Shown: positions 1-8,074 of the stretch, piece after piece
Layout: every line of letters starts with the position of its first letter
Numbering within the stretch: position 1 is the first letter of the stretch
Assembly (NCBI RefSeq): GCF_003269035.1
Contig: NZ_QLTK01000012.1
Location: forward strand, 1 to 64,000
DNA: 64,000 bases
Source of the DNA: Paraburkholderia bryophila
Lineage (GTDB): Bacteria; Pseudomonadota; Gammaproteobacteria; Burkholderiales; Burkholderiaceae
Reading direction: 5' to 3'
The notes under the pieces: model-generated
The model's database searches: none
Seen by the model: the letters and a program-made list of their open reading frames with translations, nothing else
What the model was told of the DNA's origin: nothing
Position numbers and translations under genes: made by a program

Positions 1-95
1 CCCCGCCCGTTGCCGAGCAGGTCAGTGTTCTACGTGGGTCAATATTCGATGCAAATTACTACGCAGGGTGGGTCAGGATTCCGTGCAAATCAACA
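1..95. mobile_element. Terminal end of an IS21-family-like element (remnant)
   Basis: Two imperfect 23 bp direct repeats lie at 34-56 and 68-90. Both begin GTGGGTCA and end TGCAAAT, and they are 34 bp apart. Tandem terminal repeats of this kind are typical of IS21-family ends, and the block closes with CAACA at 91-95, a plausible element terminus. No istA or istB is in the window, so either the element body lies to the left or only an end survives. The element boundary interrupts a PAAR gene on the minus strand. The family assignment is by eye only. Confidence 0.5.
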
Positions 96-203
96 GTCTC
101 CGATTCTAGCGACCGCCTTGCCCATAAAAAAGCAGGTCGTCGAACCATTCAGTACCGTGCCGTTCGAACTGGTACGATCACCAACCCGTATCACTCCCGG
201 CAT
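90..203 (-). pseudogene. Truncated PAAR-domain protein (5' fragment)
   Basis: The minus strand from ATG at 203 encodes about 37 residues starting MPGVIRVGDRTSSNGTVLNG and ending GKAVARIGDC before a stop at 90-92. The RVGD, T..NG.V..G and G..VARIGD spacing is that of PAAR proteins, which form the sharp tip of the T6SS VgrG spike. An AAGGGG ribosome-binding site precedes the ATG. The stop lies inside the IS21-like end, so the C-terminal half is lost. It is the last gene of the minus-strand vgrG module, in the usual place for a spike-tip gene. Confidence 0.7.
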
Positions 204-275
204 AATTTCCCCTTCAGTTGTGCGGGACTTGACGTCTTCGAATGCCAACGTTGCACGTCAATCCCGCTTCATCAA

Positions 276-881
276 TCAATCGGGAAACGTCCCTTCCGTC
301 AACTTAACCTGCTCGCCATTGACAGAAAACTTGTACTGAATAATGTTGCTGTTCTGAGACGATTGCGTGGAAAAGGAGATCGCTCCGTCACTAGTCGTGA
401 ATTTCTTGTTGACTTCTTCGCCGGTGATCTTTACAGAAATGATAGCGGCGGAATACGGGGACAAGGCTGGGGGCATAGTTAAGTCTTTCACCAACTCTCG
501 CATGCCCGCATTCTGAACCGACTGATCTACGAGGCTCGCCTCGTAGATATATTTCCATCCAGTGATCTTCTTGAGATGATCTGCGATGTCCTCATCCCAC
601 TGATATTTTTTCAACAGCTCTGGCAGAGTGATAGACGAATTCTTGCTGACTTTCACGCAGCAAAGAACACTGCTCTTTGTACCGGCATCCACTAGTCCGC
701 TGAACACCGTATCGTCAGCAATCTTGTGATCGACGAAAACAATATTGCGGCGCACTGCGTTGGGTCCACCATGACCATCGGCAACGGGAAGCTGCTCCCA
801 TACGCCAACAATCGGAGCTTGTTGGGCGTGTGCAAAATTGCAGATCAAAGCGACAAAAACCGACACTACGATTATTTTCAT
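276..881 (-). CDS. Secreted protein, candidate T6SS immunity protein
   Basis: This 201-residue protein has a clear Sec signal peptide (MKIIVVSVFVALICNFAHA, cleavage before QQAP), so it is probably periplasmic. AAGGAAAG precedes the ATG. No known domain is recognised; the mature part is polar with predicted beta structure and a pair of adjacent cysteines (LCC) near residue 73. It lies 12 bp downstream of the LysM/M15 peptidase effector gene on the same strand. A periplasmic protein beside a peptidoglycan-degrading effector is the usual arrangement of an immunity gene, so that role is inferred from context alone. Confidence 0.6.
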   Translation of the reverse strand: MKIIVVSVFVALICNFAHAQQAPIVGVWEQLPVADGHGGPNAVRRNIVFVDHKIADDTVFSGLVDAGTKSSVLCCVKVSKNSSITLPELLKKYQWDEDIADHLKKITGWKYIYEASLVDQSVQNAGMRELVKDLTMPPALSPYSAAIISVKITGEEVNKKFTTSDGAISFSTQSSQNSNIIQYKFSVNGEQVKLTEGTFPD

Positions 882-893
882 AACTTTCCTTGA

Positions 894-2684
894 TTAATGA
901 CCCGTGTCGGACCAGTGCATGTTTTCATGTGGATAATAATTCACCCCATAACCATGGCCAACGTGCTTCAAATCAGCGAATGAACTGAGCGCGACTTCGT
1001 TACCTGTCACATCCTTGACCCGCTTGCCCACGTAGCCGGTAATATTCAAGTCGACCGCCGCGCCATAATTGTGACGAGACCGACCAGGCCTCCCGACGGC
1101 TTGCATCGCAGAATTAATATTGATGCCATAACCGTGGCACATCTCCTTCGCGGCTTTGACCGACGCTTCCAGATCCATGCTGCCGTTGGCGCTGCGATGC
1201 ACCCAATCTATGTTAACACCCGGGTATGGCTCCACATGGTCCGGGCTCTCGTGCCCCTTAGCAATTTCAAAGGCATGGAACATCAGGTATGAGCGCTGGA
1301 TGGGGCGAAGTGCGGCATTGATCCTTACCAAAATGTGTGCATCCCGCATTGCTGTGATAAACGCACTGGCCTTGGCTTTGAAAGAGTCGTTCAGTGAATC
1401 GAGCGATGCGCTTCCTGGAAACCTACTGCACCAGACAGCACCGCTAGGCTCTAGCGTTGGGGAGCTGACGACAGTCTGGGGATGGCCGTTGGGAGCGTGC
1501 TGATGCACGACGCCGGCAGTTGAGGCAGCGGCACTGGCCGGTGGACTCGAAGTTGCACTCCCCGCTGCACTCGGCGTGGCGCCGGTGCTAGTCGCGCCCG
1601 GCGCCTGTGACGTTGTTGCAGGCGTACTATGAGCTGCTGCGCTTGTCACGGTAGCGCCGTTAGCATGCGTGGAGGATGCAGAAGCGGGTGCAGCGGGTGC
1701 TACAGGGGTGTGCGGTGTAGTACTGGCCATCGGTGCTGGCGTTTGATTTGCCGATTGCGATGGAGCACCGTCCAAGGGAATCTTGAGATGCTGCTGCGCG
1801 TAAATGTGATTCGCATCCTTCAATCCATTTGCGCCGACCATTGCATCAGTCGTCGTCCCGTACTTCGCCGCAATTGACGATAACGTTTCACCTGGCTGAA
1901 CAATGTGCACGCGCGGGCGCCCGGATTCATCTTTTGCATGTAGCCGCGGGCGCGTGGGAATCAGATGGTACGGCGCATTGAACGTAAAGGCGTTTGACGC
2001 CGATGACGTGGAAATCTTCCCTACGTTCTCGTGATCGTCCTGCGCGCGCTTGTAGACGATATTGACATCCTGGCCGAGCAAGCCGCTATAGATCCAGGGA
2101 AGCTCGCCGTTCTCATTGGTTTTTGCATCAAAACTGGCGCTTGCCCCTTTGATTTGCATGGGCTGCCCCGCAAAAGGCTGATTCAGCTTGTCTAGCATCT
2201 GAACCTGGACGGGTTTGCCCAGAGGCTTGATTACCCCTGGAACCCACCCTTCCTTTTGTTCCATTGCTGCTGCCACCGCTTTGAACTTATCATCTGGTAA
2301 AGAGCCGATGACGTCGGTGGAAGAAACGCCAGCCTTCTTTGTCACGAACCCAATATAGTCTTCTGTATCGTTCTCGGACGGCGGGGCGTAGACGGTGATC
2401 ATGCTGCGGATCGTGCTGTCCCCGTAGACGCTTTTAAGTAGTTTCTGGTGCGCCTCCTGACCCGCTGCTCGGTCGGGGAAAATGATGAAGAACGACTTTG
2501 CTTTGCTCGTGCGCTGAGCATAGCCAATAGCCGACTTCATGACATAGGCGTGCGGCTTTGTCAGGTTGCCTGGATTGCTGGTGCGCCACGCAAACGATCC
2601 GCCTATATAGAGCGTTTCATTCCCGTCTGCATCGAAATAATGAACGGTCTTTTTTTCGCGATCGTAGGTTGCTCGGACGAACAT
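894..2684 (-). CDS. T6SS cargo effector: P5-like lytic domain, LysM and M15 peptidase
   Basis: The 596-residue protein has several parts. Residues 1-150 carry NPGNL, an F.IFPDRAAGQEA stretch and YAPPSEND, resembling the phage P5-type lytic/structural domain. A small beta domain (155-215) follows, then a LysM module (about 261-304, HIVQPGETLSSIAAKYG) and a long Ala/Ser/Thr/Pro linker (about 310-405). The C-terminal VanY-like M15 metallopeptidase has candidate zinc ligands H538 and D545 (SRHNYGAAVD) and E587xxH590. It probably attacks peptidoglycan in the target periplasm. It has no signal peptide, as expected for VgrG-delivered cargo. Its neighbours are vgrG upstream, two signal-peptide proteins flanking it and a PAAR remnant. 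Catalytic activity of the N-terminal domain is inference. Confidence 0.75.
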   Translation of the reverse strand: MFVRATYDREKKTVHYFDADGNETLYIGGSFAWRTSNPGNLTKPHAYVMKSAIGYAQRTSKAKSFFIIFPDRAAGQEAHQKLLKSVYGDSTIRSMITVYAPPSENDTEDYIGFVTKKAGVSSTDVIGSLPDDKFKAVAAAMEQKEGWVPGVIKPLGKPVQVQMLDKLNQPFAGQPMQIKGASASFDAKTNENGELPWIYSGLLGQDVNIVYKRAQDDHENVGKISTSSASNAFTFNAPYHLIPTRPRLHAKDESGRPRVHIVQPGETLSSIAAKYGTTTDAMVGANGLKDANHIYAQQHLKIPLDGAPSQSANQTPAPMASTTPHTPVAPAAPASASSTHANGATVTSAAAHSTPATTSQAPGATSTGATPSAAGSATSSPPASAAASTAGVVHQHAPNGHPQTVVSSPTLEPSGAVWCSRFPGSASLDSLNDSFKAKASAFITAMRDAHILVRINAALRPIQRSYLMFHAFEIAKGHESPDHVEPYPGVNIDWVHRSANGSMDLEASVKAAKEMCHGYGININSAMQAVGRPGRSRHNYGAAVDLNITGYVGKRVKDVTGNEVALSSFADLKHVGHGYGVNYYPHENMHWSDTGH

Positions 2685-2693
2685 ATGTAGCCT

Positions 2694-3230
2694 CTACTTC
2701 GAGAAGAATTCTTTGGTCAGTGCGTCGCTAGCATTCATGTAGACGGCTTTGCTGCTTGAGGTTCGTTCAAGCTTGAATCGAGCCACATCGAGACTGCCGT
2801 TAAACCGGTAAACCCTGAAGGTAATCGACGCTGGCTTTAAATAGAGATCGGGAGCGCTACCGCCAGCTTTGGTCGCTACAACGGCGTAAAGTGTACCGGC
2901 CGTGCGATACATGGCAACTGCCTGCACGGTCGAGTCCGCAGCCTCTACTGTCCGGAATTCGGAAATGCTGCCATCAGGTTGATCAACCGGTATCTGAAGC
3001 CAGGTGCCGCCGGACTTTTCGGGAAGGACGTAGCTGGTGAACGTCTCATAGCTGTGAGCCGTCAGCGTGCCAACGTAGCCTTTGATGACTCTTACCGTTG
3101 ACTCAGTCAGCGCTACATCGTTCGCACCGTCCGACAATTTCAATTCCGCATTCGCTGGGACAGGTTTGGTGTCGGCGCCATAAGCTCCGGAAAAACAGAG
3201 CGCCAGACACAAGAGTGCAACGATCTTCAT
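2694..3230 (-). CDS. Secreted protein, candidate T6SS immunity protein
   Basis: The protein has 178 residues with a signal peptide (MKIVALLCLALCFSGAYGA) and a mature beta-rich region. The LSDGANDVAL stretch followed by TAHSYE and a later YAVVATKAGG segment loosely resembles the CarG family of periplasmic protective proteins, but the match is weak. It starts 3 bp after the vgrG stop and ends 9 bp before the LysM/M15 effector gene, so all three are probably co-transcribed. With the 201-residue protein on the other side, it may be one of two immunity proteins for the two catalytic parts of the effector. That is inference from gene order. Confidence 0.55.
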   Translation of the reverse strand: MKIVALLCLALCFSGAYGADTKPVPANAELKLSDGANDVALTESTVRVIKGYVGTLTAHSYETFTSYVLPEKSGGTWLQIPVDQPDGSISEFRTVEAADSTVQAVAMYRTAGTLYAVVATKAGGSAPDLYLKPASITFRVYRFNGSLDVARFKLERTSSSKAVYMNASDALTKEFFSK

Positions 3231-3233
3231 GCG

Positions 3234-6200
3234 TCAGTCCTCACCATCCAAAATGGCCTGCTTTATTGCCGGTTCATTGAACACGAGATGTTCGATCAGC
3301 GAGCGCTGGAATTCGCTTGTCTCCGCATTCACCTGCGGTGCCGAGTTCGTGCCGATCGATGATTGAAGCGATTTTCCGTCCTCGGTCGACTCGATATCGT
3401 CGGTCTCATCGCGTCGTTGATTCACAAGTTGAGCGAAGTCTGGAGAAGCCTCGGCTGCATGGTCGGCGCCGCAACCGCATTTATCGTCGTCGCTGTGTTC
3501 GGTCTTGCGCCAATCGCCCTTTTCTCCGAGCAGCACGCTTAGGGCTTCGGTATTGGTGTGGAAAACGCGTTGCGTCGCGCCTGAGTCATCGACTATTCCC
3601 TTTGCAATGACCGCACCGCTATCGCTAACAAACTGATAAGGAATCGCGTCCGTCATTCCGATTCGCTCCTGGAGTTGCTTGTCCAGAAAGACTTTCGTGC
3701 TGAAGTTAGCGGGGATCTGACCGGGCCACAGTTGCTCCGAATCTGAAAGCTGCGCGGGTCCTTCCCAATGGAAATTGCCCGACTTGAGCGTGATGCCGCC
3801 GGGACAACCGAACTCGATATTGCCGTTCGCAATCTTTACGTAAGCTCCGCCACTCATCAGAGTGATGCCTTGCTTCGCAGCGATAGTAATCTGACTTTCG
3901 ATACTACTTAGCTTGACATCCTGGGCCGCCGACAGTGCCATTTGGGCGTTGGTACTGCGTATTGTCAGATTCTTAAGCGCGCTCAGGGACATTTCGTCGT
4001 TCTGCGCCTGGATGTCTACCTTACCGCTCGACGCAAACATCTTGATTCCAGCCTTTTGTACAAACAGACTGATCTTCTCTACAACGCTCAGTACAAGTGA
4101 TTTTCCGGTGGCAAGATAAGTATCCTGCCCACTGATGACGTTGATGTGCTGATCCGCGCCAATATGAGTTGACTGGGGAGTTGACAGTGCGATGCCCGAT
4201 GGACTTGCCATCAACATGATCGGTGTCGAAAATCCGTTCGCGCTACCCGTACCGCCACCTGCGGTTCGCCCCCCCGTCGAGTCACTTCCAGTCACGCTGC
4301 GCTGCGTAGCATTGGTAAAATTTTTCAGGGCTTCCTGGCCCGTCCGCATGCTTTCCGCCTGACCTGCGACGCTCGCCTCGGAAACAGCTTCGATGACACT
4401 TTCCGCATTGATTAATTGTTCGCTCGCCGGTTGAGCACTCAAAGGTTGACCAACCGACGTCGGATGCGTCGAAATATACATACCTTGTCCGGCCCGAATA
4501 GCACCATACGCATCGGATTTCAGGTCGAAACCACTGCCGAGGAACCCGCTACGTGCATTGGCGGAGTGTTGGATCAGATAGCCTAAGTGCAGGTGCGAGT
4601 TGTAGCTGCTCGAGTATAGATGGACGCGGTTTTGGCCCGTCGCGTCGTCCATTACCAGTTGATTAAAGCCATTGCCGCCATACTCTTTTGACCGATATCC
4701 CGATAGCAGTCCGTTCGAATGCCACTGCGGTTTCGTCGCGCCGTTATACATGCGCGAGATCACAACGGGCCGGTCACAGTCGCCACTGACGTGGTCGATT
4801 AGCACCTCCTCCCCGACCCGCGGCATATGGACCCCGCCATAGCCATTTCCTGCATCCGACTGCGCTACCCGCACCCAGCATGACGCTCGCTCGTCACCGC
4901 CGTTCAGACGGTCCCAGATGAACTGCACCTTGATCCGGTTCAGGTCGTCGGTGTAGACCTCTTCACCTTGCGGGCCCACCACGATCGCCGACTCCAGATG
5001 CGTCTGCGGTTTTCTGTGCTCAAGCGGACTACGATACGGCACACTCGTACGCTGCGTTTCGATCTCCGTCAGAAAAAACCCCTCGGAGCCATCGGCGTGG
5101 GACACCTTGAACGCGTTACCGCCATGCCTTGCACGTACCTCCTCTAGCTCACGCTGCAGGCTATGCGGAAACGCGGCTCCCTGATCGCGGACCGGCAGGT
5201 TGTTTGCGATCACCCACGCCGCTTCAATTACGGCGAACTCCTTCTGGTTGGCCTGATCCTGGTCGTGGTCCGGATGACCACTCAGGATGAAACGCCTCCC
5301 CGCATCAATCCCACGCACGCCTCCCAAGCCATGAAAACGCTTGGCCCGAGACTCCCATTCTTCCATTCGGATTCTGGACAACTGGTCGCCCCGATCCTGC
5401 TTCGGGTAGGTATACGCCCCTGTGTATTCGTACACCTCGGTCTGATCCGGCAGCGCGCCCTGATTCGGCATTGTCGGCACATTCGTGCCCTTCGGGTTGA
5501 ACCGGGTCGCCGGGTTTTTGTAGTCAAACGTTCGAGTTGTGAGTGCCGTGCTCTGCAGCGTACGCGTGCCAGACCATTGCGTGAGCGCATCCGCCTCGCT
5601 GCGCGTGCCCGCGCGATAGAACGCCACTGTTTTCGACGACATGGCATCGAACGTCTGCAGCCGATCGGTAATCACCAGCGTATGGGATTTACCATCCTGC
5701 GCCTGCTGCCAGAACCCGTACAGACCTTCGGACTCCAGCAGCCGATGCACGAAATTCCAGTCATCCTCGTCCTGCCGGCAATACGAACGGGACGGCAACG
5801 GTTTCGAAAGCGCGAACTGGAATAACCCTTGGGCCTGCGGATGCTTATTGAACACGTCAGCCACAATATCGTCGACGCTTTTATCCTGCCAGATACACTG
5901 ATCGCGGCGAAACTTCAGGAAATGCATCCACGACGCGAAGCCAAGCTGGTAACTCGTCAGCCCGCTGTTAGAACCGAGCCGGCGCGCCGTATGCACGTAG
6001 CCATTGTGCGGGAGATACGATTTGTCCGCTTGCTGGATCCACAGCGTCACAGGCTGGGCGATAAGCTTCTTGAGCTCAATGCTTCCTGAGGTGGACACCA
6101 CGTCTACGGTGAACTCGAAGTGGCACCCGATACGTGAGCGGCCCACCACAAATTGTGGCACTAACGTGTTCGCACCAAGCGGCGTGTCCAGTTTTAACAG

Positions 6201-6257
6201 GCGGTCACTTTGCGATAATGTGCCTGTGATTGTGCTGATATAGTCTTGCGCTCCCAT
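3234..6257 (-). CDS. vgrG: Type VI secretion spike protein VgrG (TssI) with extended C-terminus
   Basis: This 1007-residue VgrG forms the trimeric spike that carries effectors through the T6SS tube. Residues 1-420 are the gp27-like base (start MGAQDYISTITGTLSQSDRL). The gp5-like OB/needle part follows (VYTDDLNRIKVQFIWDRLNGGDE, GEEVLIDHVSGDCDRP), then the DUF2345 region, ending near TLKSGNFHWEGP. About 180 extra residues follow and include a DDDKCGCGAD stretch; this is likely an adaptor for cargo. GAGGCGGT precedes the ATG. It leads a minus-strand module with the LysM/M15 effector. Its N-terminus is related to, but clearly diverged from, the two plus-strand VgrGs. Confidence 0.93.
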   Translation of the reverse strand: MGAQDYISTITGTLSQSDRLLKLDTPLGANTLVPQFVVGRSRIGCHFEFTVDVVSTSGSIELKKLIAQPVTLWIQQADKSYLPHNGYVHTARRLGSNSGLTSYQLGFASWMHFLKFRRDQCIWQDKSVDDIVADVFNKHPQAQGLFQFALSKPLPSRSYCRQDEDDWNFVHRLLESEGLYGFWQQAQDGKSHTLVITDRLQTFDAMSSKTVAFYRAGTRSEADALTQWSGTRTLQSTALTTRTFDYKNPATRFNPKGTNVPTMPNQGALPDQTEVYEYTGAYTYPKQDRGDQLSRIRMEEWESRAKRFHGLGGVRGIDAGRRFILSGHPDHDQDQANQKEFAVIEAAWVIANNLPVRDQGAAFPHSLQRELEEVRARHGGNAFKVSHADGSEGFFLTEIETQRTSVPYRSPLEHRKPQTHLESAIVVGPQGEEVYTDDLNRIKVQFIWDRLNGGDERASCWVRVAQSDAGNGYGGVHMPRVGEEVLIDHVSGDCDRPVVISRMYNGATKPQWHSNGLLSGYRSKEYGGNGFNQLVMDDATGQNRVHLYSSSYNSHLHLGYLIQHSANARSGFLGSGFDLKSDAYGAIRAGQGMYISTHPTSVGQPLSAQPASEQLINAESVIEAVSEASVAGQAESMRTGQEALKNFTNATQRSVTGSDSTGGRTAGGGTGSANGFSTPIMLMASPSGIALSTPQSTHIGADQHINVISGQDTYLATGKSLVLSVVEKISLFVQKAGIKMFASSGKVDIQAQNDEMSLSALKNLTIRSTNAQMALSAAQDVKLSSIESQITIAAKQGITLMSGGAYVKIANGNIEFGCPGGITLKSGNFHWEGPAQLSDSEQLWPGQIPANFSTKVFLDKQLQERIGMTDAIPYQFVSDSGAVIAKGIVDDSGATQRVFHTNTEALSVLLGEKGDWRKTEHSDDDKCGCGADHAAEASPDFAQLVNQRRDETDDIESTEDGKSLQSSIGTNSAPQVNAETSEFQRSLIEHLVFNEPAIKQAILDGED

Positions 6258-6310
6258 ACCGCCTCTTTTTATCCAATACGCGCCCCCGCGCTGCCGCGCG
6301 ATAATACAAA
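6258..6310 (-). promoter_or_regulatory. vgrG leader element (copy 1): -10, palindrome, ribosome-binding site
   Basis: On the minus strand a TATTAT box (6301-6306) abuts a palindrome with CGCGC/GCGCG arms and a 4-base loop (6287-6300). AGAGGCGGT and the vgrG ATG follow about 30 bp later. The same layout precedes the vgrG genes at 7271 and 13033, with changes in the palindrome loop but not its arms. No convincing -35 is seen in this copy. Confidence 0.5.
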
Positions 6311-6375
6311 ACTTCAGACGAACACGCTAGCGCGTAATTATAAGAAATTGCAAAGCGGCATTTTTTTCATGAAGC

Positions 6376-6606
6376 GTGTATGCATTTTCTCCTCCGAAGC
6401 GTTGGACTATAGAGCGGCAGGACGCCGTCGATGCAAGTGGCGATGGCGTTTTACAGCTTCCCGACGAGCTATGGAACGAACTGGTCGCCCAAGGGTGGGA
6501 AGTTGGCGACGTGCTCGAAATTGACCTGATTACCGGACCCGGCACTGTGACGATTCGAAATCCCTATGCCCAATGTCGTCAAATTTCCGCGCCGGCCAAG
6601 TCATAG
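6376..6606 (+). CDS. AbrB/MazE-like small protein, possibly 5'-degraded
   Basis: This frame of up to 76 residues contains SGDGVLQLPDELWNELVAQG followed by WEVGDVLEIDL and GTVTIRNP. That pattern is the swapped-hairpin AbrB/MazE fold found in antitoxins and small DNA-binding regulators. The only in-frame start I see is GTG at 6376 with no good ribosome-binding site. The conserved part begins with WTIERQD about ten residues later, so the original start may have been lost. It is divergent from vgrG copy 1. No toxin partner gene is visible beside it, so an antitoxin role is not supported by context. Confidence 0.45.
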   Translation: MYAFSPPKRWTIERQDAVDASGDGVLQLPDELWNELVAQGWEVGDVLEIDLITGPGTVTIRNPYAQCRQISAPAKS

Positions 6607-7197
6607 TTCCACGCCCCACAATCCAGTCGCCGACGCCGCGTTCGACTCTCCCAATATCGGCAGATTTTCTGTCTCACGATGCGACCGCCCGATTCTTGCG
6701 GGTTGAAACTGGGATTGCACCAAAAAGCTACTACTTTTGCGCGACAGTAGGCGAGTCGCATGAACTCCGTCGCACCCGACTAAACCTCTGTGGCGCGGTT
6801 TCATGTAAGTCTTTGATTTTCAGTGCGCGCCGTCGCATTAACTATGGCGCCCTACGGTAGATAGACGCATAACCTGAAAAAGACAGGCCCATAAGTTGAG
6901 AAACTTATGGGCCTGTCTTTTTCTTGAATGCTTTGATTTGCGGATGGCTCGTCAACGTTCGCGCACCCGCTACCCAACCTGCCGGAGGCGAGACATAGGG
7001 AAAGGACAGGCGCGATAGACAACCAGGCTAGGCGGGGCGAATTAGTGTTCACGCAGAAAGCCTGCGCCGCGCGTTCGGTAAATGGTCCACAGACCGTCGT
7101 TCTCGGTTCCTGATGCGGGATATTTTTTCCGCTACCCAAACGGCATCGAATAAATGCGCAATTAATTCCGAATTAACAATTGCGGCAACCATCTTGA
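6607..7197. other. Intergenic region without a supported gene
   Basis: About 590 bp separate the AbrB-like frame from the second vgrG leader. Short frames exist on both strands, but none has a recognisable domain, a good ribosome-binding site or a convincing start. The one clear structure is a perfect 21 bp inverted repeat at 6877-6922. The stretch 7164-7186 (AATTAATTCCGA...) resembles sequence upstream of the third vgrG, so the duplicated block probably extends upstream of the gene. Confidence 0.6.
6877..6922. terminator. Bidirectional intrinsic terminator with perfect 21 bp stem
   Basis: Arms 6877-6897 and 6902-6922 are exact reverse complements around a GAGA loop. The outer ends are A5 on the left and T5 on the right, giving a U-tract in either direction. 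It would end transcription of the AbrB-like frame on the plus strand and protect it from transcripts arriving from the right. Confidence 0.85.
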
Positions 7198-7270
7198 TTG
7201 CGCTAACCCGCTAATATTTTGTAATATCGCGCGGTAGCGCGGGGGCGCAATTACGTAAAACAGAGGCGGT
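7198..7270 (+). promoter_or_regulatory. vgrG leader element (copy 2): -35/-10, palindrome, ribosome-binding site
   Basis: A candidate -35 TTGCGC (7198-7203) and -10 TAATAT (7222-7227) are separated by 18 bp. The palindrome CGCGC-GGTA-GCGCG (7228-7241) follows directly, then AGAGGCGGT before the ATG at 7271. Copy 3 (before 13033) has the same promoter spacing and the same palindrome arms with a GATG loop. Confidence 0.5.
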
Positions 7271-8074
7271 ATGGGGGCACAAGACATAATCGCGGCGATA
7301 AAAGGCGGATTGTTGCAAAGCGACCGTCTTCTGAAACTGGATACGCCATTGGGCGCGAATGTCCTGTTGCCGCAAAGACTGGTGGGCCATTCGCGTCTGG
7401 GCCGCGATTACGAATTCACACTGGACGCGGTTTCCACCAACGACAATATCGAACTCAAGAAGCTGATTGCCCAGCCCGTCACACTTTGGGTTCAGCAAAC
7501 CGACCAGTCGTACGCCCCGCATCACGGTTATGTCCATACGGCGCGCCGTCTGGGCTCGGACAGTGCGCTCACCAGATATCAGATCGGTTTTGTGTCATGG
7601 ATGCATTTTCTGCGCTTCAGAAAAGATGCACGGATCTGGCAGGATAAACCGGCCGATGAAATCATCACCGATGTATTCAATATGCATCCGCAGGCGCAGG
7701 GCGCATTCCGCTTTGCTTTACGCAATACCCTGCCGCAGCGCTCGTTCTGCGTGCAATACGAGGACGACTGGAATTTCTGTCACCGGCTGATGGAAACCGA
7801 AGGGCTGTTCGGCTATTTCGAGCAGGCTACGGACGGCAAATCGCACACGCTGGTCATAACGGACGACATCGGCAGCCTCCCGGCGCTGTCGCCGCAAACT
7901 GTGGATTTTTACCGCTCGGGCACCAACAGCGAAACGGACGCCTTCGTGCAATGGAGCGGCACGCGCACGCTACAGAGCACGACGCTCACAACCCGTACGT
8001 TCGACTACAAGGCGCCGTCGGCACCGGCCAATCCGAAGGGCACGACGATCCCGACGCTCGCCACACAGGGCGAC
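7271..8074 (+). repeat. Direct repeat unit A: vgrG 5' part, duplicated at 13033-13836
   Basis: About 800 bp here match 13033-13836 at a constant offset of 5762 bp. I count roughly 14 mismatches by eye, most of them synonymous. The similarity includes the leader upstream of both genes. This is a recent duplication or gene conversion and a substrate for recombination that would delete or duplicate the effector genes in between. Confidence 0.85.

Noticed and set aside
6852..7139. 95-codon minus-strand frame in the gap before the second vgrG
   Set aside because: No domain and no ribosome-binding site, and it runs through the strong terminator hairpin at 6877-6922.
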